64,000 bases of DNA from CADCTM01 sp049671305 (GTDB taxonomy: Bacteria; Cyanobacteriota; Cyanobacteriia; Cyanobacteriales; Coleofasciculaceae). The stretch lies in assembly GCA_049671305.1 (NCBI GenBank), contig JBATUR010000097.1, forward strand, positions 41,539 through 105,538, given 5' to 3'. Positions 55,283 to 64,000 of this stretch are shown piece by piece. Position numbers and translations under genes: made by a program. Position 1 is the stretch's first letter; every line of letters begins with the position of its first letter. The notes below the pieces were generated by a model. It ran no database searches and had not been told where the DNA came from. It saw only the letters and a list, made by a program, of their open reading frames with translations.

Positions 55283-55321
55283 TTTTAAAAGCTAGGTGTC
55301 ATGATTATCTAGCCTTTAAAA
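55283..55321 (+). other. Hairpin between the CAAD gene and folK
   Basis: TTTTAAA-A-GCTAG and CTAGC-C-TTTAAAA pair over twelve positions with one mismatch around a 13-base loop, 28 bases before folK. It could be the terminator of the CAAD transcript or a folK leader element. Confidence 0.4.
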
Positions 55322-55348
55322 ACTGCTTCGTCATCTGCCTCAATATGT

Positions 55349-55873
55349 ATGAATGAAAATTTGCTAGTTTCCCTTCAAAAAAATACTTTAGAAAGAAATA
55401 TACCAGTTGCGATCGCTCTTGGCAGTAACTTGGGCGACTCTAAAGCAATATTGTCCTCAGCCTTAAATATTCTTGTCACAAATTGCAACATTAATCTACA
55501 AAAAGTTTCTAGTTGGTATCAAACTGCACCCGTCGGACCACCACAACCAGACTATATTAACGGCTGTGCAATACTAGAAACTAGCCTTAATCCTCAAGAA
55601 TTGTTAGAAATCTTATTGATAATTGAAGCTCATTTTGGTCGCATCAGGAAAGAACCAAATGGACCGAGAACAATAGATTTAGATATATTGCTGTTTGATG
55701 ATTTAATTTTAGAAAGCCCAAAGCTCCAGATTCCTCATCCTCGCATGATTGAAAGAGCCTTTGTCTTAGTGCCGCTGGCAGAAATTGCCCCAAATTGGCA
55801 AGAACCAGTATCCGGAAAAGCGATCGCACAACTTGTACAAACGGTAGACTGTTCTGGAGTCCAGAAACTTTAA
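55349..55873 (+). CDS. folK: 2-amino-4-hydroxy-6-hydroxymethyldihydropteridine pyrophosphokinase
   Basis: 174 residues. The HPPK fold shows VAIALGSNLGDSKAIL, VSSWYQTAPVGPPQPDYINGCA, and the signature GPRTIDLDILLFDD. It uses ATP to activate the pterin in folate biosynthesis, in the cytoplasm. The start ATG at 55349 adds about 20 residues before the core. The Nudix gene follows after 41 bases and may be co-transcribed. Confidence 0.95.
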   Translation: MNENLLVSLQKNTLERNIPVAIALGSNLGDSKAILSSALNILVTNCNINLQKVSSWYQTAPVGPPQPDYINGCAILETSLNPQELLEILLIIEAHFGRIRKEPNGPRTIDLDILLFDDLILESPKLQIPHPRMIERAFVLVPLAEIAPNWQEPVSGKAIAQLVQTVDCSGVQKL

Positions 55874-55914
55874 CAGTTTCTTGAATCAAATCCTATAGCT
55901 TTCTAATATTACCA

Positions 55915-56469
55915 ATGGCAACAGGTCGCGAACCCCCACAACTACTCAAACAACGCCTCGTTTACCAAGGGCGCAAATTTAATTTTGAAGTCAGTAACCT
56001 GCGTCTCCCCAACAAATCAGTTGGTGAGTGGGAATGCATTCGTCACCCAGGCGGTGCCCTGGCTGTCCCCATCACCCCCGATGGTAAATTAGTCTTGGTA
56101 CGACAATATCGCTTTGCTGTTCAAAGTCGTCTTTTGGAATTTCCTGCTGGTACAGTCGAAACTTACGAAGATCCAGAAGAAACCATTAAACGTGAAATTG
56201 AAGAAGAAATTGGTTATAGTGCCAAAACTTGGCAAAAATTAGGTGAATTTGCCCTTGCTCCGGGTTACTCTGATGAATTAATCTATGCCTTTCTCGCCCA
56301 AGATTTAGAAAAACTCAAATCACCCCCCAAGCAAGATGACGACGAAGACATGGAAAATGTCTTAATGACTCCCAAAGAATTAGAAGAAGCTATTCTTGAC
56401 GGTGAACCCATTGATGCTAAATCAATTTCCAGCTTTTTCCTCGCCCGTCCCTTCCTCAAATTAGCCTAA
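55915..56469 (+). CDS. Nudix hydrolase of the ADP-ribose pyrophosphatase group
   Basis: 184 residues. The Nudix box is complete: a G, five residues, E, seven residues, then REIEEEIGY (within GTVETYEDPEETIK and the following residues). The surrounding LVRQYRFAVQSRLLEFPAGT and the upstream VGEWECIRHPGGALAVPI fit the ADPRase-type subfamily. It would hydrolyse ADP-ribose or a related nucleoside diphosphate. Located between folK and the photolyase gene. Confidence 0.88.
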   Translation: MATGREPPQLLKQRLVYQGRKFNFEVSNLRLPNKSVGEWECIRHPGGALAVPITPDGKLVLVRQYRFAVQSRLLEFPAGTVETYEDPEETIKREIEEEIGYSAKTWQKLGEFALAPGYSDELIYAFLAQDLEKLKSPPKQDDDEDMENVLMTPKELEEAILDGEPIDAKSISSFFLARPFLKLA

Positions 56470-56567
56470 GATATCTAGCAAAACCTTTCAAGGGAAAGAT
56501 ACCGCAGCTAGCCCGTCGCCTTTATGCTGACAGAACTAGTTTATTTTCCCCAGCCTCAAAGAAGTGA

Positions 56568-58004
56568 ATGTCCGATTTAATTCTATTCTGGCATCGTCGC
56601 GACTTACGCATTAACGATAACCTTGGACTAGCCGCCGCTAGACAAAATAGCCAAAAAGTGGTAGGAATTTTCTGCCTCGACCCGCTAATTTTAGAACGAG
56701 ACGACGTAGCCCCGGCACGAGTTAGCTACATGATTGGCAGTTTACAGTCACTAATTGAGCGCTACGCCCAAGCAGGCAGCCAGTTATTGATTATTAAAGC
56801 TGATCCAACCCAAGCCATCCCCGCCCTAGCAAGTGCCCTCAACGCCAAGGCAGTGTATTGGAATTGGGATGTTGAGCCTTATGCTAGAAAACGCGATCGC
56901 CTCGTCCTAACTGCCCTCAAAGACAAAGGCATCACCGTCCAAAACCACTGGGACCAACTCCTGCACCCCCCAGAAGCCATCTACTCAGGCTCAAACGCCC
57001 CCTACACCGTCTATACACCCTTTTGGCGGAACTGGAACAGCAAAGCCAAAGCACAGCCCGTAGACGCCCTGACAGATGCCGTAGGACTAACACCACAAGA
57101 ACAAGCAACCGCCCAACAACAAGGCGCAATTCCCCTGCCAACCGCCCAAGACTTAGGCTTTATCTGGGATAATGATCTACTTTTAGAGCCAGGAGAAGCC
57201 GCAGCACAAGCAAAATTAGCAGAATTCTGCTCATCCGCTATAAACGAATACCAAGAACAACGTAATTATCCCAGCGTTGATGGTACATCTAAACTTAGTG
57301 CCGCTTTGAAATTTGGCGTCATTGGAGTGCGTACAGTTTGGGCGGCAACCCTTACAGCCCTAGAAAATAGCCGCAGCGATGAAACCCAAGCCAATATTAG
57401 AACCTGGCAAAAAGAATTAGCTTGGCGGGAATTTTATCAACACGCCATGTACAATTTCCCCAGCCTAGCCGAAGGCGCTTATCGGGAACCCTTAAAAAAC
57501 TTTCCTTACACTAATAACCCAGAACACTTCCAAGCTTGGTGTGAAGGCAAAACAGGATATCCTATTGTTGATGCTGCCATGCGCCAGATGAATCAAATTG
57601 GCTGGATGCACAACCGTTGCCGCATGATTGTAGCCAGTTTTTTAACCAAAGACTTGCTAGTTAGTCCTCAGTTGGGTGAACAATACTTTATGCAAAAGCT
57701 TTATGATGGCGACTTAAGTGCCAATAATGGCGGTTGGCAGTGGAGTGCTTCTAGTGGCATGGATCCCAAACCATTACGCATTTTTAACCCAGCCAGTCAA
57801 GCCAAAAAATTCGACCCAGAAGCACAATATATCCGAGAATGGCTGCCAGAATTGCGAACGGTGGATACAGAATATTTAATTAGTGGCAAAATTCCCGAAT
57901 TAGAGCGTCATCGCTGCGGTTATCCGGCGCCAATTGTCGATCACAACCAACAACAGCGCCTGTTTAAAGAACTTTATCAGCAGCAAAAAGTAGCTATTTC
58001 CTAG
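56568..58004 (+). CDS. phr: Deoxyribodipyrimidine photolyase
   Basis: 478 residues. N-terminal antenna domain (LILFWHRRDLRINDNLGLAAA) and the FAD-binding helical domain with WQKELAWREFYQHAMYNFP, GYPIVDAAMRQMNQIGWMHNRCRM and WQWSASSGMDPKPLRIFNP. The MHNR and WSAS motifs match class I CPD photolyases with an 8-HDF-type antenna as in other cyanobacteria. It repairs UV-induced pyrimidine dimers using blue light. Start ATG at 56568. Confidence 0.94.
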   Translation: MSDLILFWHRRDLRINDNLGLAAARQNSQKVVGIFCLDPLILERDDVAPARVSYMIGSLQSLIERYAQAGSQLLIIKADPTQAIPALASALNAKAVYWNWDVEPYARKRDRLVLTALKDKGITVQNHWDQLLHPPEAIYSGSNAPYTVYTPFWRNWNSKAKAQPVDALTDAVGLTPQEQATAQQQGAIPLPTAQDLGFIWDNDLLLEPGEAAAQAKLAEFCSSAINEYQEQRNYPSVDGTSKLSAALKFGVIGVRTVWAATLTALENSRSDETQANIRTWQKELAWREFYQHAMYNFPSLAEGAYREPLKNFPYTNNPEHFQAWCEGKTGYPIVDAAMRQMNQIGWMHNRCRMIVASFLTKDLLVSPQLGEQYFMQKLYDGDLSANNGGWQWSASSGMDPKPLRIFNPASQAKKFDPEAQYIREWLPELRTVDTEYLISGKIPELERHRCGYPAPIVDHNQQQRLFKELYQQQKVAIS

Positions 58005-58313
58005 AATTTAGTCAAGACTTTGCGGCTTTTCGACCAGAATTGACGCCCAGGGGCAGAGTTCTTGCTAAGATGCGTGAGACTTGATTGTAACCGGATTTTC
58101 TAAGGCAATTTTGGCAGCAGATACTAACGCTTTCTCAATCAAATGGCATAATGTAGAACATTTACTTAACTCAGAATCGGATTTTGAGTTGGGTGTTCTG
58201 CAAGCGTCAATTTAAGTGAAACTGAGAAAGCGCTGCAGACAACTATCCTCTCAACGAGAATTTGGCGCAGTGATATATCGAAAAGTTCAATTCTTCTGGA
58301 GCGCGAGGCTAAC
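58005..58313. other. Intergenic region before purD
   Basis: 309 bases with no coding frame that I trust; a frame on the minus strand here overlaps purD and has no features. It should hold the purD promoter but I cannot mark it. Confidence 0.4.
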
Positions 58314-59579
58314 GTGAAGGTTTTGGTAGTTGGCAATGGAGGACGCGAACACGCCCTGGCTTGGAAATTGCTGCAAAGCGAGCGAATTAAGCAGATTATT
58401 TGTATTCCTGGTAACGGTGGCACAGCAACCACCAAAGGCTGCCAAAATCTGCCCTTACGAATTGATGATTTTGAAGGAATGGCTCGCTTTGCTTTGGTGC
58501 AGAATGTTTCTTTGGTAGTGGTAGGACCTGAATTGCCACTGGCTTTGGGCATTACAGACTATCTGCAACGTGAAGGTTTGACGGTTTTTGGACCAACAAA
58601 GGAAGGTTCCCAAATTGAGTCTAGTAAGTATTGGGCAAAAACGTTGATGCAGTCGGCGGGTATTCCCACACCGCGTTTTGAGGTATTTACAGATACCGCC
58701 ACAGCTTTAGATTATCTGCAAACAGCGCCTATCCCCATTGTGGTAAAAGCCGACGGATTGGCAGCAGGTAAAGGCGTGACGGTGGCTCAAACGCTCTTAG
58801 AGGCAAAAACGGCAGTTGAAAAATTGCAGCAGGGTTCGACTACCGTGCTAATTGAGGAATGTGTGACTGGTCAAGAAGTTTCCATTTTGGCACTAACTGA
58901 CGGCATCAGCATTCGTCCTTTATTACCCGCACAAGACCATAAGCGGATTGGGTCTGGGGATACGGGGGAAAATACAGGTGGTATGGGTGCTTATGCCCCA
59001 GCACCTCTGGTAACTCCAGCTTTGATGGAACGTATACAACAAGAAATTCTGCAGCCAACGGTTGAGGCTTTACGACAAAAAGGTATTGATTATCGAGGTA
59101 TTCTTTATGCTGGTTTAATGATTACTCCCGAAGGTAATCCGACGGTTTTGGAATTTAATTGTCGCTTTGGTGACCCCGAAGCTCAAGCGATTTTAGCTTT
59201 GCTGGAAACTCCCTTGGAAGAATTGCTGTTAGCCTGTACTCAACAGCGACTTGAACAACTGCCAGAAATTGTCTGGAAACCAGGAGTTTCAGTTTGTGTG
59301 GTGGCATCAGCTCAAGGTTATCCAGATGCTTACCAAAAAGGGCAGGTAATTATGGGTATTGAGCAAGCTGAGGAAATGGGAGCAACGGTTTTTTGTGCAG
59401 GTGCTCAGCTTAAGCAGCAACAGCTTGTTAGTAATGGAGGGCGCGTGTTGAATGTGACAGCAACCGGTGAGAACTTTGCCGAAGCGATCGCCAAAGCTTA
59501 TGCTGCGATCGATTGTATCCAGTTTGAAGGGATGTACTATCGACCAGACATTGGATATCGAGTTCTTGACACTGCCTGA
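58314..59579 (+). CDS. purD: Phosphoribosylamine-glycine ligase
   Basis: 421 residues from GTG 58314. The N-terminal KVLVVGNGGREHALAWKL, the ATP-grasp core with IVVKADGLAAGKGV and GEEVSILALTDG-like VTGQEVSILALTDG, and the metal region LEFNCRFGDPEAQ are canonical. The enzyme makes glycinamide ribonucleotide in purine synthesis. Next on the strand is nblS; this neighbour order recurs in cyanobacteria. Confidence 0.95.
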   Translation: MKVLVVGNGGREHALAWKLLQSERIKQIICIPGNGGTATTKGCQNLPLRIDDFEGMARFALVQNVSLVVVGPELPLALGITDYLQREGLTVFGPTKEGSQIESSKYWAKTLMQSAGIPTPRFEVFTDTATALDYLQTAPIPIVVKADGLAAGKGVTVAQTLLEAKTAVEKLQQGSTTVLIEECVTGQEVSILALTDGISIRPLLPAQDHKRIGSGDTGENTGGMGAYAPAPLVTPALMERIQQEILQPTVEALRQKGIDYRGILYAGLMITPEGNPTVLEFNCRFGDPEAQAILALLETPLEELLLACTQQRLEQLPEIVWKPGVSVCVVASAQGYPDAYQKGQVIMGIEQAEEMGATVFCAGAQLKQQQLVSNGGRVLNVTATGENFAEAIAKAYAAIDCIQFEGMYYRPDIGYRVLDTA

Positions 59580-59743
59580 TCACTCTTTTTAAGTTCTCTT
59601 GGGGCTGTCGCGACCAAACCAGAATCAAGAGAACGTATATATTAAATAGAAGAGAAGGACATAAAAGCTAAACTTTAGGCACAAAGCAGAGTGAACTAAC
59701 TAATCTCTCAAGCTTTAGTCTCCAAGAGTGTCAAAATAGAGAA

Positions 59744-59763
59744 AGGCTTTATCATAAAAGCCT
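59744..59763 (+). other. Small hairpin between purD and nblS
   Basis: AGGCTTT and AAAGCCT pair perfectly around ATCATA. No U-run follows. It may be a weak terminator or an mRNA processing site. Confidence 0.4.
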
Positions 59764-59838
59764 GATTAACTTAACTGACACATCCTTCTTCAACCCAATA
59801 GCCTAGTCCCTGTTGACATTCGCACGCCCTACTGCCCC

Positions 59839-61803
59839 TTGTTTAAAACCATACGAGAAGTTATTGCACATTGGTGGTCGGAGTTTACACTCCAAACCCG
59901 GCTCATGGCGGCGGCAACCTTAGCCGTCTCCTTAATCATGAGTGGCTTAACCTTCTGGGCGGTGAACACAATCCAACAGGACGCTAGAATCAATGACACC
60001 CGCTTTGGTCGCGATTTGGGTTTGTTGCTTGCCGCTAATGTGGCTCCCCAAATTGCCGAAAATAACCTAACAGAAGTAGCGCGTTTTTCTAACCGCTTCT
60101 ATAGCAGCACTTCCAGCGTTCGTTATATGATCTACGCTGACGAAGATGGTCAAATCTTTTTTGGGATTCCTTTTTCCGAGTCTGAGGTACAGAACTCTCT
60201 GACTATTAAGCGTCAGATCACCCTACCAGAAGACTACGCCAAAAATACTGAGTTGCCGATGGTGCGGCAGCACATGATGCCGGAAGGGGAAGTCACGGAT
60301 GTTTTTGTACCCCTGATGCACGATGGTAAGTATTTGGGAGTATTATCAATTGGCATTAATCCTAATCCCACCGTTGTTGCTTCCTCAAATTTGACACGGG
60401 ATGTGACGATCGCGGTTTTTATCTCGATTTGGGTAATGGTAATTTTAGGGGCGGTATTTAATGCTCTGATGATTACTAAACCCATTCAGGAATTACTCAA
60501 AGGTGTCAAAAATATCGCCACAGGTAACTTTAAACAGCGTATTGATCTGCCTTTGGGTGGCGAATTAGGAGAATTAATCTATAGCTTTAATGAAATGGCA
60601 GAGCGCTTGGAGCGCTATGAAGAGCAAAATATTGAGGAGTTGACCTCAGAAAAAGCCAAATTAGAAACCTTAGTCTCCACAATTGCCGATGGTGCTGTGC
60701 TGATTGATACCAATTTTCTGGTAGTTTTGGTTAACCCAACCGCTAGACGCCTTTTTGGCTGGGAGGGCACCGATCTAATTGGTGAAAATGTGCTGCATCA
60801 TCTGCCAGCCTCGGTGACAATGGAACTAACACGACCCTTATATCAAATTGCCGTAGGCGAAACTTCAGAGCAAGAAGGTGAAAGCGAATTTCGGATTAGT
60901 TTAACTGAACCCGCACCCCGCACGGTGCGTATCCTGCTCACCAGAGTGCTTGACCACCACCGTGAGAGCATTAAGGGCATTGCCTTGACGGTGCAGGATA
61001 TTACCCGTGAAGTAGAGCTTAATGAGGCGAAGAGTAATTTTATTAGCAATGTCTCTCACGAATTGAGGACGCCTTTATTTAATATCAAATCTTTTATTGA
61101 AACGCTCCACGAATTCGGTGAAGACCTTACAGAAACTCAGCGTAAGGAGTTTTTGGAAACGGCTAATCATGAAACAGACAGACTGACTCGTTTGGTTAAC
61201 GATGTTCTGGATTTATCAAAACTAGAATCTTGTCGAATTTATCATTTAGAACCGGTAGAGATTGCTCAACCAGTTGAACAAACGCTGCGAACATATCAGT
61301 TAAATGCTCGTGATAAGGGTATTGAATTGGTGCAGGAAATTGAGCCAAATTTACCATCAGTCTTTGGTCACTATGATTTATTGCTGCAAGTTTTGACAAA
61401 TTTGGTGGGTAATTCGCTCAAATTCACTGAACCTGGGGGACGAATTACGATTCGTGCCTATTTGCTAGAACCGCTCAATCATCATCATAATGAAATATCT
61501 CAAGTCAGAATTGAAATTTCTGATACGGGAATTGGTATTGATGCTGAAGACCAAGAGGCGATTTTTGAGAGATTTTTCCGTGTCGAAAATCGCGTCCACA
61601 CTCTCGAAGGCACTGGTTTAGGTCTTTCGATTGTTAGAAATATTATGGAGAAACATCGTAGCCGTGTCTACTTGGTCAGTGAAGTTGGTATTGGCACGAC
61701 TTTTTGGTTTAATTTAGATGTGTTTGAAGAAAAAAAAATAGTCGTTGAGAAAAGTGCAACCGCAGAAGCAGTCTCAAAAACCCAGGCAACTAGCTTACCT
61801 TAA
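59839..61803 (+). CDS. nblS: NblS/Hik33-type sensor histidine kinase
   Basis: 654 residues. Membrane helices at about 21-45 and 189-213 flank a periplasmic sensor region; HAMP about 214-270, PAS about 275-390 (DGAVLIDTNFLVVLVNPTARRLFGWEGTD), HisKA with His407 in NVSHELRTPLFNIKSF, HATPase with Asn525, DTGIG at 562-566 and GTGLGLSIVR. The sequence SEFTLQTRLMAAATL is typical of NblS (DspA, Hik33), the essential cyanobacterial kinase for high light, cold and nutrient stress. Start is TTG 59839: no ATG or GTG precedes the conserved N-terminus in frame. Confidence 0.95.
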   Translation: MFKTIREVIAHWWSEFTLQTRLMAAATLAVSLIMSGLTFWAVNTIQQDARINDTRFGRDLGLLLAANVAPQIAENNLTEVARFSNRFYSSTSSVRYMIYADEDGQIFFGIPFSESEVQNSLTIKRQITLPEDYAKNTELPMVRQHMMPEGEVTDVFVPLMHDGKYLGVLSIGINPNPTVVASSNLTRDVTIAVFISIWVMVILGAVFNALMITKPIQELLKGVKNIATGNFKQRIDLPLGGELGELIYSFNEMAERLERYEEQNIEELTSEKAKLETLVSTIADGAVLIDTNFLVVLVNPTARRLFGWEGTDLIGENVLHHLPASVTMELTRPLYQIAVGETSEQEGESEFRISLTEPAPRTVRILLTRVLDHHRESIKGIALTVQDITREVELNEAKSNFISNVSHELRTPLFNIKSFIETLHEFGEDLTETQRKEFLETANHETDRLTRLVNDVLDLSKLESCRIYHLEPVEIAQPVEQTLRTYQLNARDKGIELVQEIEPNLPSVFGHYDLLLQVLTNLVGNSLKFTEPGGRITIRAYLLEPLNHHHNEISQVRIEISDTGIGIDAEDQEAIFERFFRVENRVHTLEGTGLGLSIVRNIMEKHRSRVYLVSEVGIGTTFWFNLDVFEEKKIVVEKSATAEAVSKTQATSLP

Positions 61804-61804
61804 T

Positions 61805-62176
61805 TTATTTTGAGGTGGCAATTAGTGCCAGCACCAAACTGACAAGACTTAAGGCAATTAAACCAAGTAAGCCGGGGTTTCGCTGACACCAAAGCCGTAT
61901 TGATGGCACTAATCCCGCAGGCTGGTTATAAGCTGTATCTGGTACTAGTGGTTGGGAAAGATCATGGTAGAGGGTACATTCTTGAGCATGGGGACGCTGA
62001 GGAAAATTACAGGTATCGTCAGCATGATAGGTGCAGCTATCGCACAGTGAGGTATTTTCAGTGGCACGGTGCAGGGTGATGCCTGGATGACCATAAGCTT
62101 TGAGAACTGTACCACAACGTGGACAAGCGATCGCTTTACTACTAATTAGTTGCTCACATTTGGGACAATTTAGCAT
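61805..62176 (-). CDS. Membrane-anchored double zinc-ribbon protein
   Basis: 123 residues. The first ribbon has CPKC (4-7) and CPRCG (18-22); a second Cys/His cluster follows (CDSCTYHADDTCNFPQRPHAQECTLYH). A single membrane helix ends the protein (about 100-119). Function unknown; it may sense metal or bind a partner at the membrane. It is 30 bases downstream of the TIGR03792 gene, so co-transcription is likely, and its end meets the nblS stop. Confidence 0.8.
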   Translation of the reverse strand: MLNCPKCEQLISSKAIACPRCGTVLKAYGHPGITLHRATENTSLCDSCTYHADDTCNFPQRPHAQECTLYHDLSQPLVPDTAYNQPAGLVPSIRLWCQRNPGLLGLIALSLVSLVLALIATSK

Positions 62177-62206
62177 GGCTAGTTGCTTTGATTGTGGGAA
62201 AGGACG

Positions 62207-62515
62207 TTAGATTTGGGGAAATTTGCGGACTTGATATTGTGCCGCTTCAATAATCTCTTGGGGTTCGCCAAACTCTTTAGTAAATAGTTGATCTGTTTCT
62301 ACTAGTTTGTCTGCTGGTATCGATTTCCACTGTTCGAGAGTTTGCCAACGTATGATTAAGACTACTTCCGTCGGTATTTCAGGATTAATCCAGACTTCTT
62401 TACTTAAAAATCCTGGATAACCAGAAAGCATTGCTGTCCAAACTTGGGCATCTTTGGCAATGAACTTTTCTCGCAGTTCAGATGCTACTTTTATTTTGAG
62501 CCACTCGATTACCAT
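62207..62515 (-). CDS. TIGR03792 family ABM-like protein
   Basis: 102 residues with a ferredoxin-like alpha/beta (dimeric barrel) fold: IEWLKIKVASELREKFIAKDAQVWTAML, GFLSKEVWINPEIPTEVVLIIRWQTLEQWKSIP. It matches the small cyanobacterial family TIGR03792, related to antibiotic-biosynthesis-monooxygenase-like domains; activity not known. Start ATG at 62515. First gene of a two-gene unit with the zinc-ribbon gene. Confidence 0.85.
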   Translation of the reverse strand: MVIEWLKIKVASELREKFIAKDAQVWTAMLSGYPGFLSKEVWINPEIPTEVVLIIRWQTLEQWKSIPADKLVETDQLFTKEFGEPQEIIEAAQYQVRKFPQI

Positions 62516-62689
62516 GTTTACTTAATGATGATTGCCACAATTATCTATTGTGTCACGATCTATCTAGCTCAGGTTTAAAGCAGGTGTTGCGAAGATATCA
62601 GACAATAGAATTGTAGGTTCAGGATTATATCAGATTCTGAACATTCTACAAAAAGCGATTCAATTAAGCGCCGAGTGCTGAGGAAAAAC

Positions 62690-63013
62690 ATGGATAATGA
62701 CAACTGGATTAAGCAGTTATTGATGGTTGGTATGGGCACAACTTCTCTGGTTGCCGAAAAACTGCGAGAAGTTAGTGATGAATTGGTAAAAGATGGCAAA
62801 ATAAACCCTGAGCAAGCCAAAGGGTTTGTTGATGATATGATGCAGCAGCTTAAGTCAGAACAAGGTAACCTAGAAGCCCAGATGGAGCGGCAAATGCGCC
62901 GTACGCTGCAAGATTTGGGCGTGCCTCGTCAAGCGGAAATGGACGAATTGCGTGGTCGCATTGACCGCCTAGAACGTCAGATGCGCGATTTAGAAAATAA
63001 GAACTGGCGCTAA
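62690..63013 (+). CDS. Phasin-family-like coiled-coil protein
   Basis: 107 residues, nearly all helix. The N-terminal WIKQLLMVGMGTTSLVAEKLREVSDELVKDG followed by KINPEQAKGFVDDMM and the coiled coil RGRIDRLERQMRDLEN fits the phasin-like group found widely in cyanobacteria. A start at 62675 adds five residues (TTG or GTG), but the ATG at 62690 is preferred. The FKBP gene is 25 bases downstream. Confidence 0.75.
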   Translation: MDNDNWIKQLLMVGMGTTSLVAEKLREVSDELVKDGKINPEQAKGFVDDMMQQLKSEQGNLEAQMERQMRRTLQDLGVPRQAEMDELRGRIDRLERQMRDLENKNWR

Positions 63014-63038
63014 AATAACTAAAATCGGAGGGTAAATT

Positions 63039-63578
63039 TTGAGAGAAATTCTAATCAGCTTAGGGGTGATAGTGGCTTGTAGCTTGCTGTTGCTTGTGGG
63101 TCAACTGACTTCTAGCAATGACTCGGCGCTTGCTGATCCATTAGGCAAAACTGAGCCTGCAATAGTGGCACAATCAACAACTAATAACTTAATTAACGAT
63201 ACAAATCTTATGGCAACGAATCCAGATCAGCAAGCAGATGTTGTAACCACACCTTCTGGTTTGAAATACAAAGAAATTACCGAGGGAACTGGTGCGACTC
63301 CGAAAACAGGTCAAACTGTTATAGTTCACTACACAGGGACTTTGGAAGATGGCACGAAGTTTGATAGCTCACGCGATCGCAATAGTCCTTTTTCCTTCAA
63401 AATTGGTCAAGGACAGGTAATTAAAGGTTGGGACGAAGGACTAAGTACGATGAAGGTCGGCGGTCGTCGTGAATTGATTATTCCTGCTGAGTTGGGTTAT
63501 GGTGCCCGTGGTGCGGGTGGCGTGATTCCTCCTAATGCGACGCTGATTTTTGATGTGGAACTGTTGAGAATTAGCTAA
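63039..63578 (+). CDS. FKBP-type peptidyl-prolyl isomerase, exported
   Basis: 179 residues beginning with TTG 63039, preceded by GGAGGG (63027-63032) with six bases between. The signal sequence (ILISLGVIVACSLLLLVG) is followed by a linker and a full FKBP domain at about 70-179: VIVHYTGTLEDGTKFDSS, GQVIKGWDEGLSTMKVGGRRELIIP, YGARGAGGVIPPNATLIFDVELL. It assists folding outside the inner membrane. Probably co-transcribed with the phasin-like gene. Confidence 0.92.
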   Translation: MREILISLGVIVACSLLLLVGQLTSSNDSALADPLGKTEPAIVAQSTTNNLINDTNLMATNPDQQADVVTTPSGLKYKEITEGTGATPKTGQTVIVHYTGTLEDGTKFDSSRDRNSPFSFKIGQGQVIKGWDEGLSTMKVGGRRELIIPAELGYGARGAGGVIPPNATLIFDVELLRIS

Positions 63579-64000
63579 ACTAATCTGATCTGCGTCAGCT
63601 AGCGTTGCTGTGGAGGACTGTAATTACTTTCATAGCCCCTCAACCAAGTCTTCGTGGCTTTGTAGGCTACCGTTACACAAAAGTAGTAGATCTCTCCCCA
63701 ACCCCTCTTTGAAGCGGAGAGGGGCTTTAAATATTGCTCTCCTTCCACAGAATCGAGAAGGGGTTGGGGGTTAGGTCTTCTCAGTTTTCAGCAAAAAAGG
63801 CAAGGCAAACCACATCTGAGAACCACAGAATCAGTGTTTTAGGCATTTCTGGTAACATTTGGCAGTTTTCATTAAGAAATGTAAAAATCTCTTGACTGAG
63901 TTACCGAAATAACTCAACCTAAATCATGTAATCTTAAATTAACAGACCTAAAAAACTTAGCGCCACTCAAAAGCTATATCGAGTAGCTTAGAGCGGCTAA
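63579..64000. other. Intergenic region with repeat, right edge of the window
   Basis: 422 bases with no gene that I can see. It contains the inverted repeat at 63696-63769 and an AT-rich tail that may be the promoter of a gene beyond the window. Confidence 0.5.
63696..63769. repeat. Inverted CCCCAACCCCT/AGGGGTTGGGG repeat
   Basis: CCCCAACCCCT at 63696-63706 and AGGGGTTGGGG at 63759-63769 are exact inverted copies; the inner CTC/GAG and GGGGCTTTA region form another stem. This element type is scattered in intergenic regions of many cyanobacteria. It may stabilise the 3' end of the FKBP transcript. Confidence 0.7.

Noticed and set aside
1..64000. tRNA, rRNA or complete insertion sequence
   Set aside because: No cloverleaf with a typical T-arm, no rRNA stretches and no transposase frame were seen on either strand by reading; a covariance search would be needed to exclude a tRNA formally.

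Overview
This is cyanobacterial chromosomal DNA of moderate GC. The HIP1 octamer GCGATCGC recurs throughout. The gene set is also typical: ferredoxin-dependent glutamate synthase, a Ycf55/DUF3685 protein, a stand-alone CAAD protein, DUF1997, TIGR03792, an SLH porin-like protein, NblS/Hik33 and RNase E with the arginine-rich tail. I cannot name the genus. There is no rRNA or tRNA gene, CRISPR array, complete insertion sequence or prophage that I can see.

Layout. 1-3737 (minus): the Ycf55/DUF3685 pseudo-receiver protein (its C-terminus runs off the left edge), DUF202, YajQ, MAPEG and a DprA/SLOG-like protein; then an orphan sugar-binding lipoprotein (3837-5105). 5502-12055 (plus): a signalling cluster of a lone receiver, a large GAF/PAS histidine kinase, a REC-GGDEF-EAL protein and a REC-HATPase protein whose phospho-acceptor His is Ile. 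12140-18007: YebC, a UbiH-like hydroxylase, a probable defence nuclease (14472-15494), MtnA and a geranylgeranyl-reductase-like flavoprotein. 18164-25603: Dxs, an SLH protein, PRC/DUF2382, a GntR regulator with a nucleobase permease and a candidate operator, and a small unknown protein. 26224-38495: a Wzc-like tyrosine autokinase, a periplasmic unknown, a polysaccharide deacetylase, Fd-GOGAT and a phosphodiester glycosidase family protein, several of them linked to the cell envelope.

38715-45596: a cupin, an IscA-like protein, then the str operon rpsL-rpsG-fusA-tuf-rpsJ behind a consensus promoter, with conspicuous hairpins in two of its gaps, and a Lon-substrate-binding-domain protein. 45700-52090: PheA, DUF1997, and an rnhB-rne-cysteine desulfurase block on the minus strand. 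52390-58004: an alpha/beta hydrolase, a seven-blade WD40 protein, CAAD, FolK, a Nudix hydrolase and a photolyase. 58314-63578: purD, nblS, a zinc-ribbon/TIGR03792 pair, a phasin-like protein and an FKBP isomerase.

Most genes are ordinary housekeeping. The candidates for something new are the signalling cluster with its inactivated kinase and cyclase domains, the AbiJ/DUF559-like nuclease, the GntR-permease operator, the phospho-acceptor substitution in the Ycf55 receiver, and several intergenic RNA-like hairpins or interspersed palindromes.
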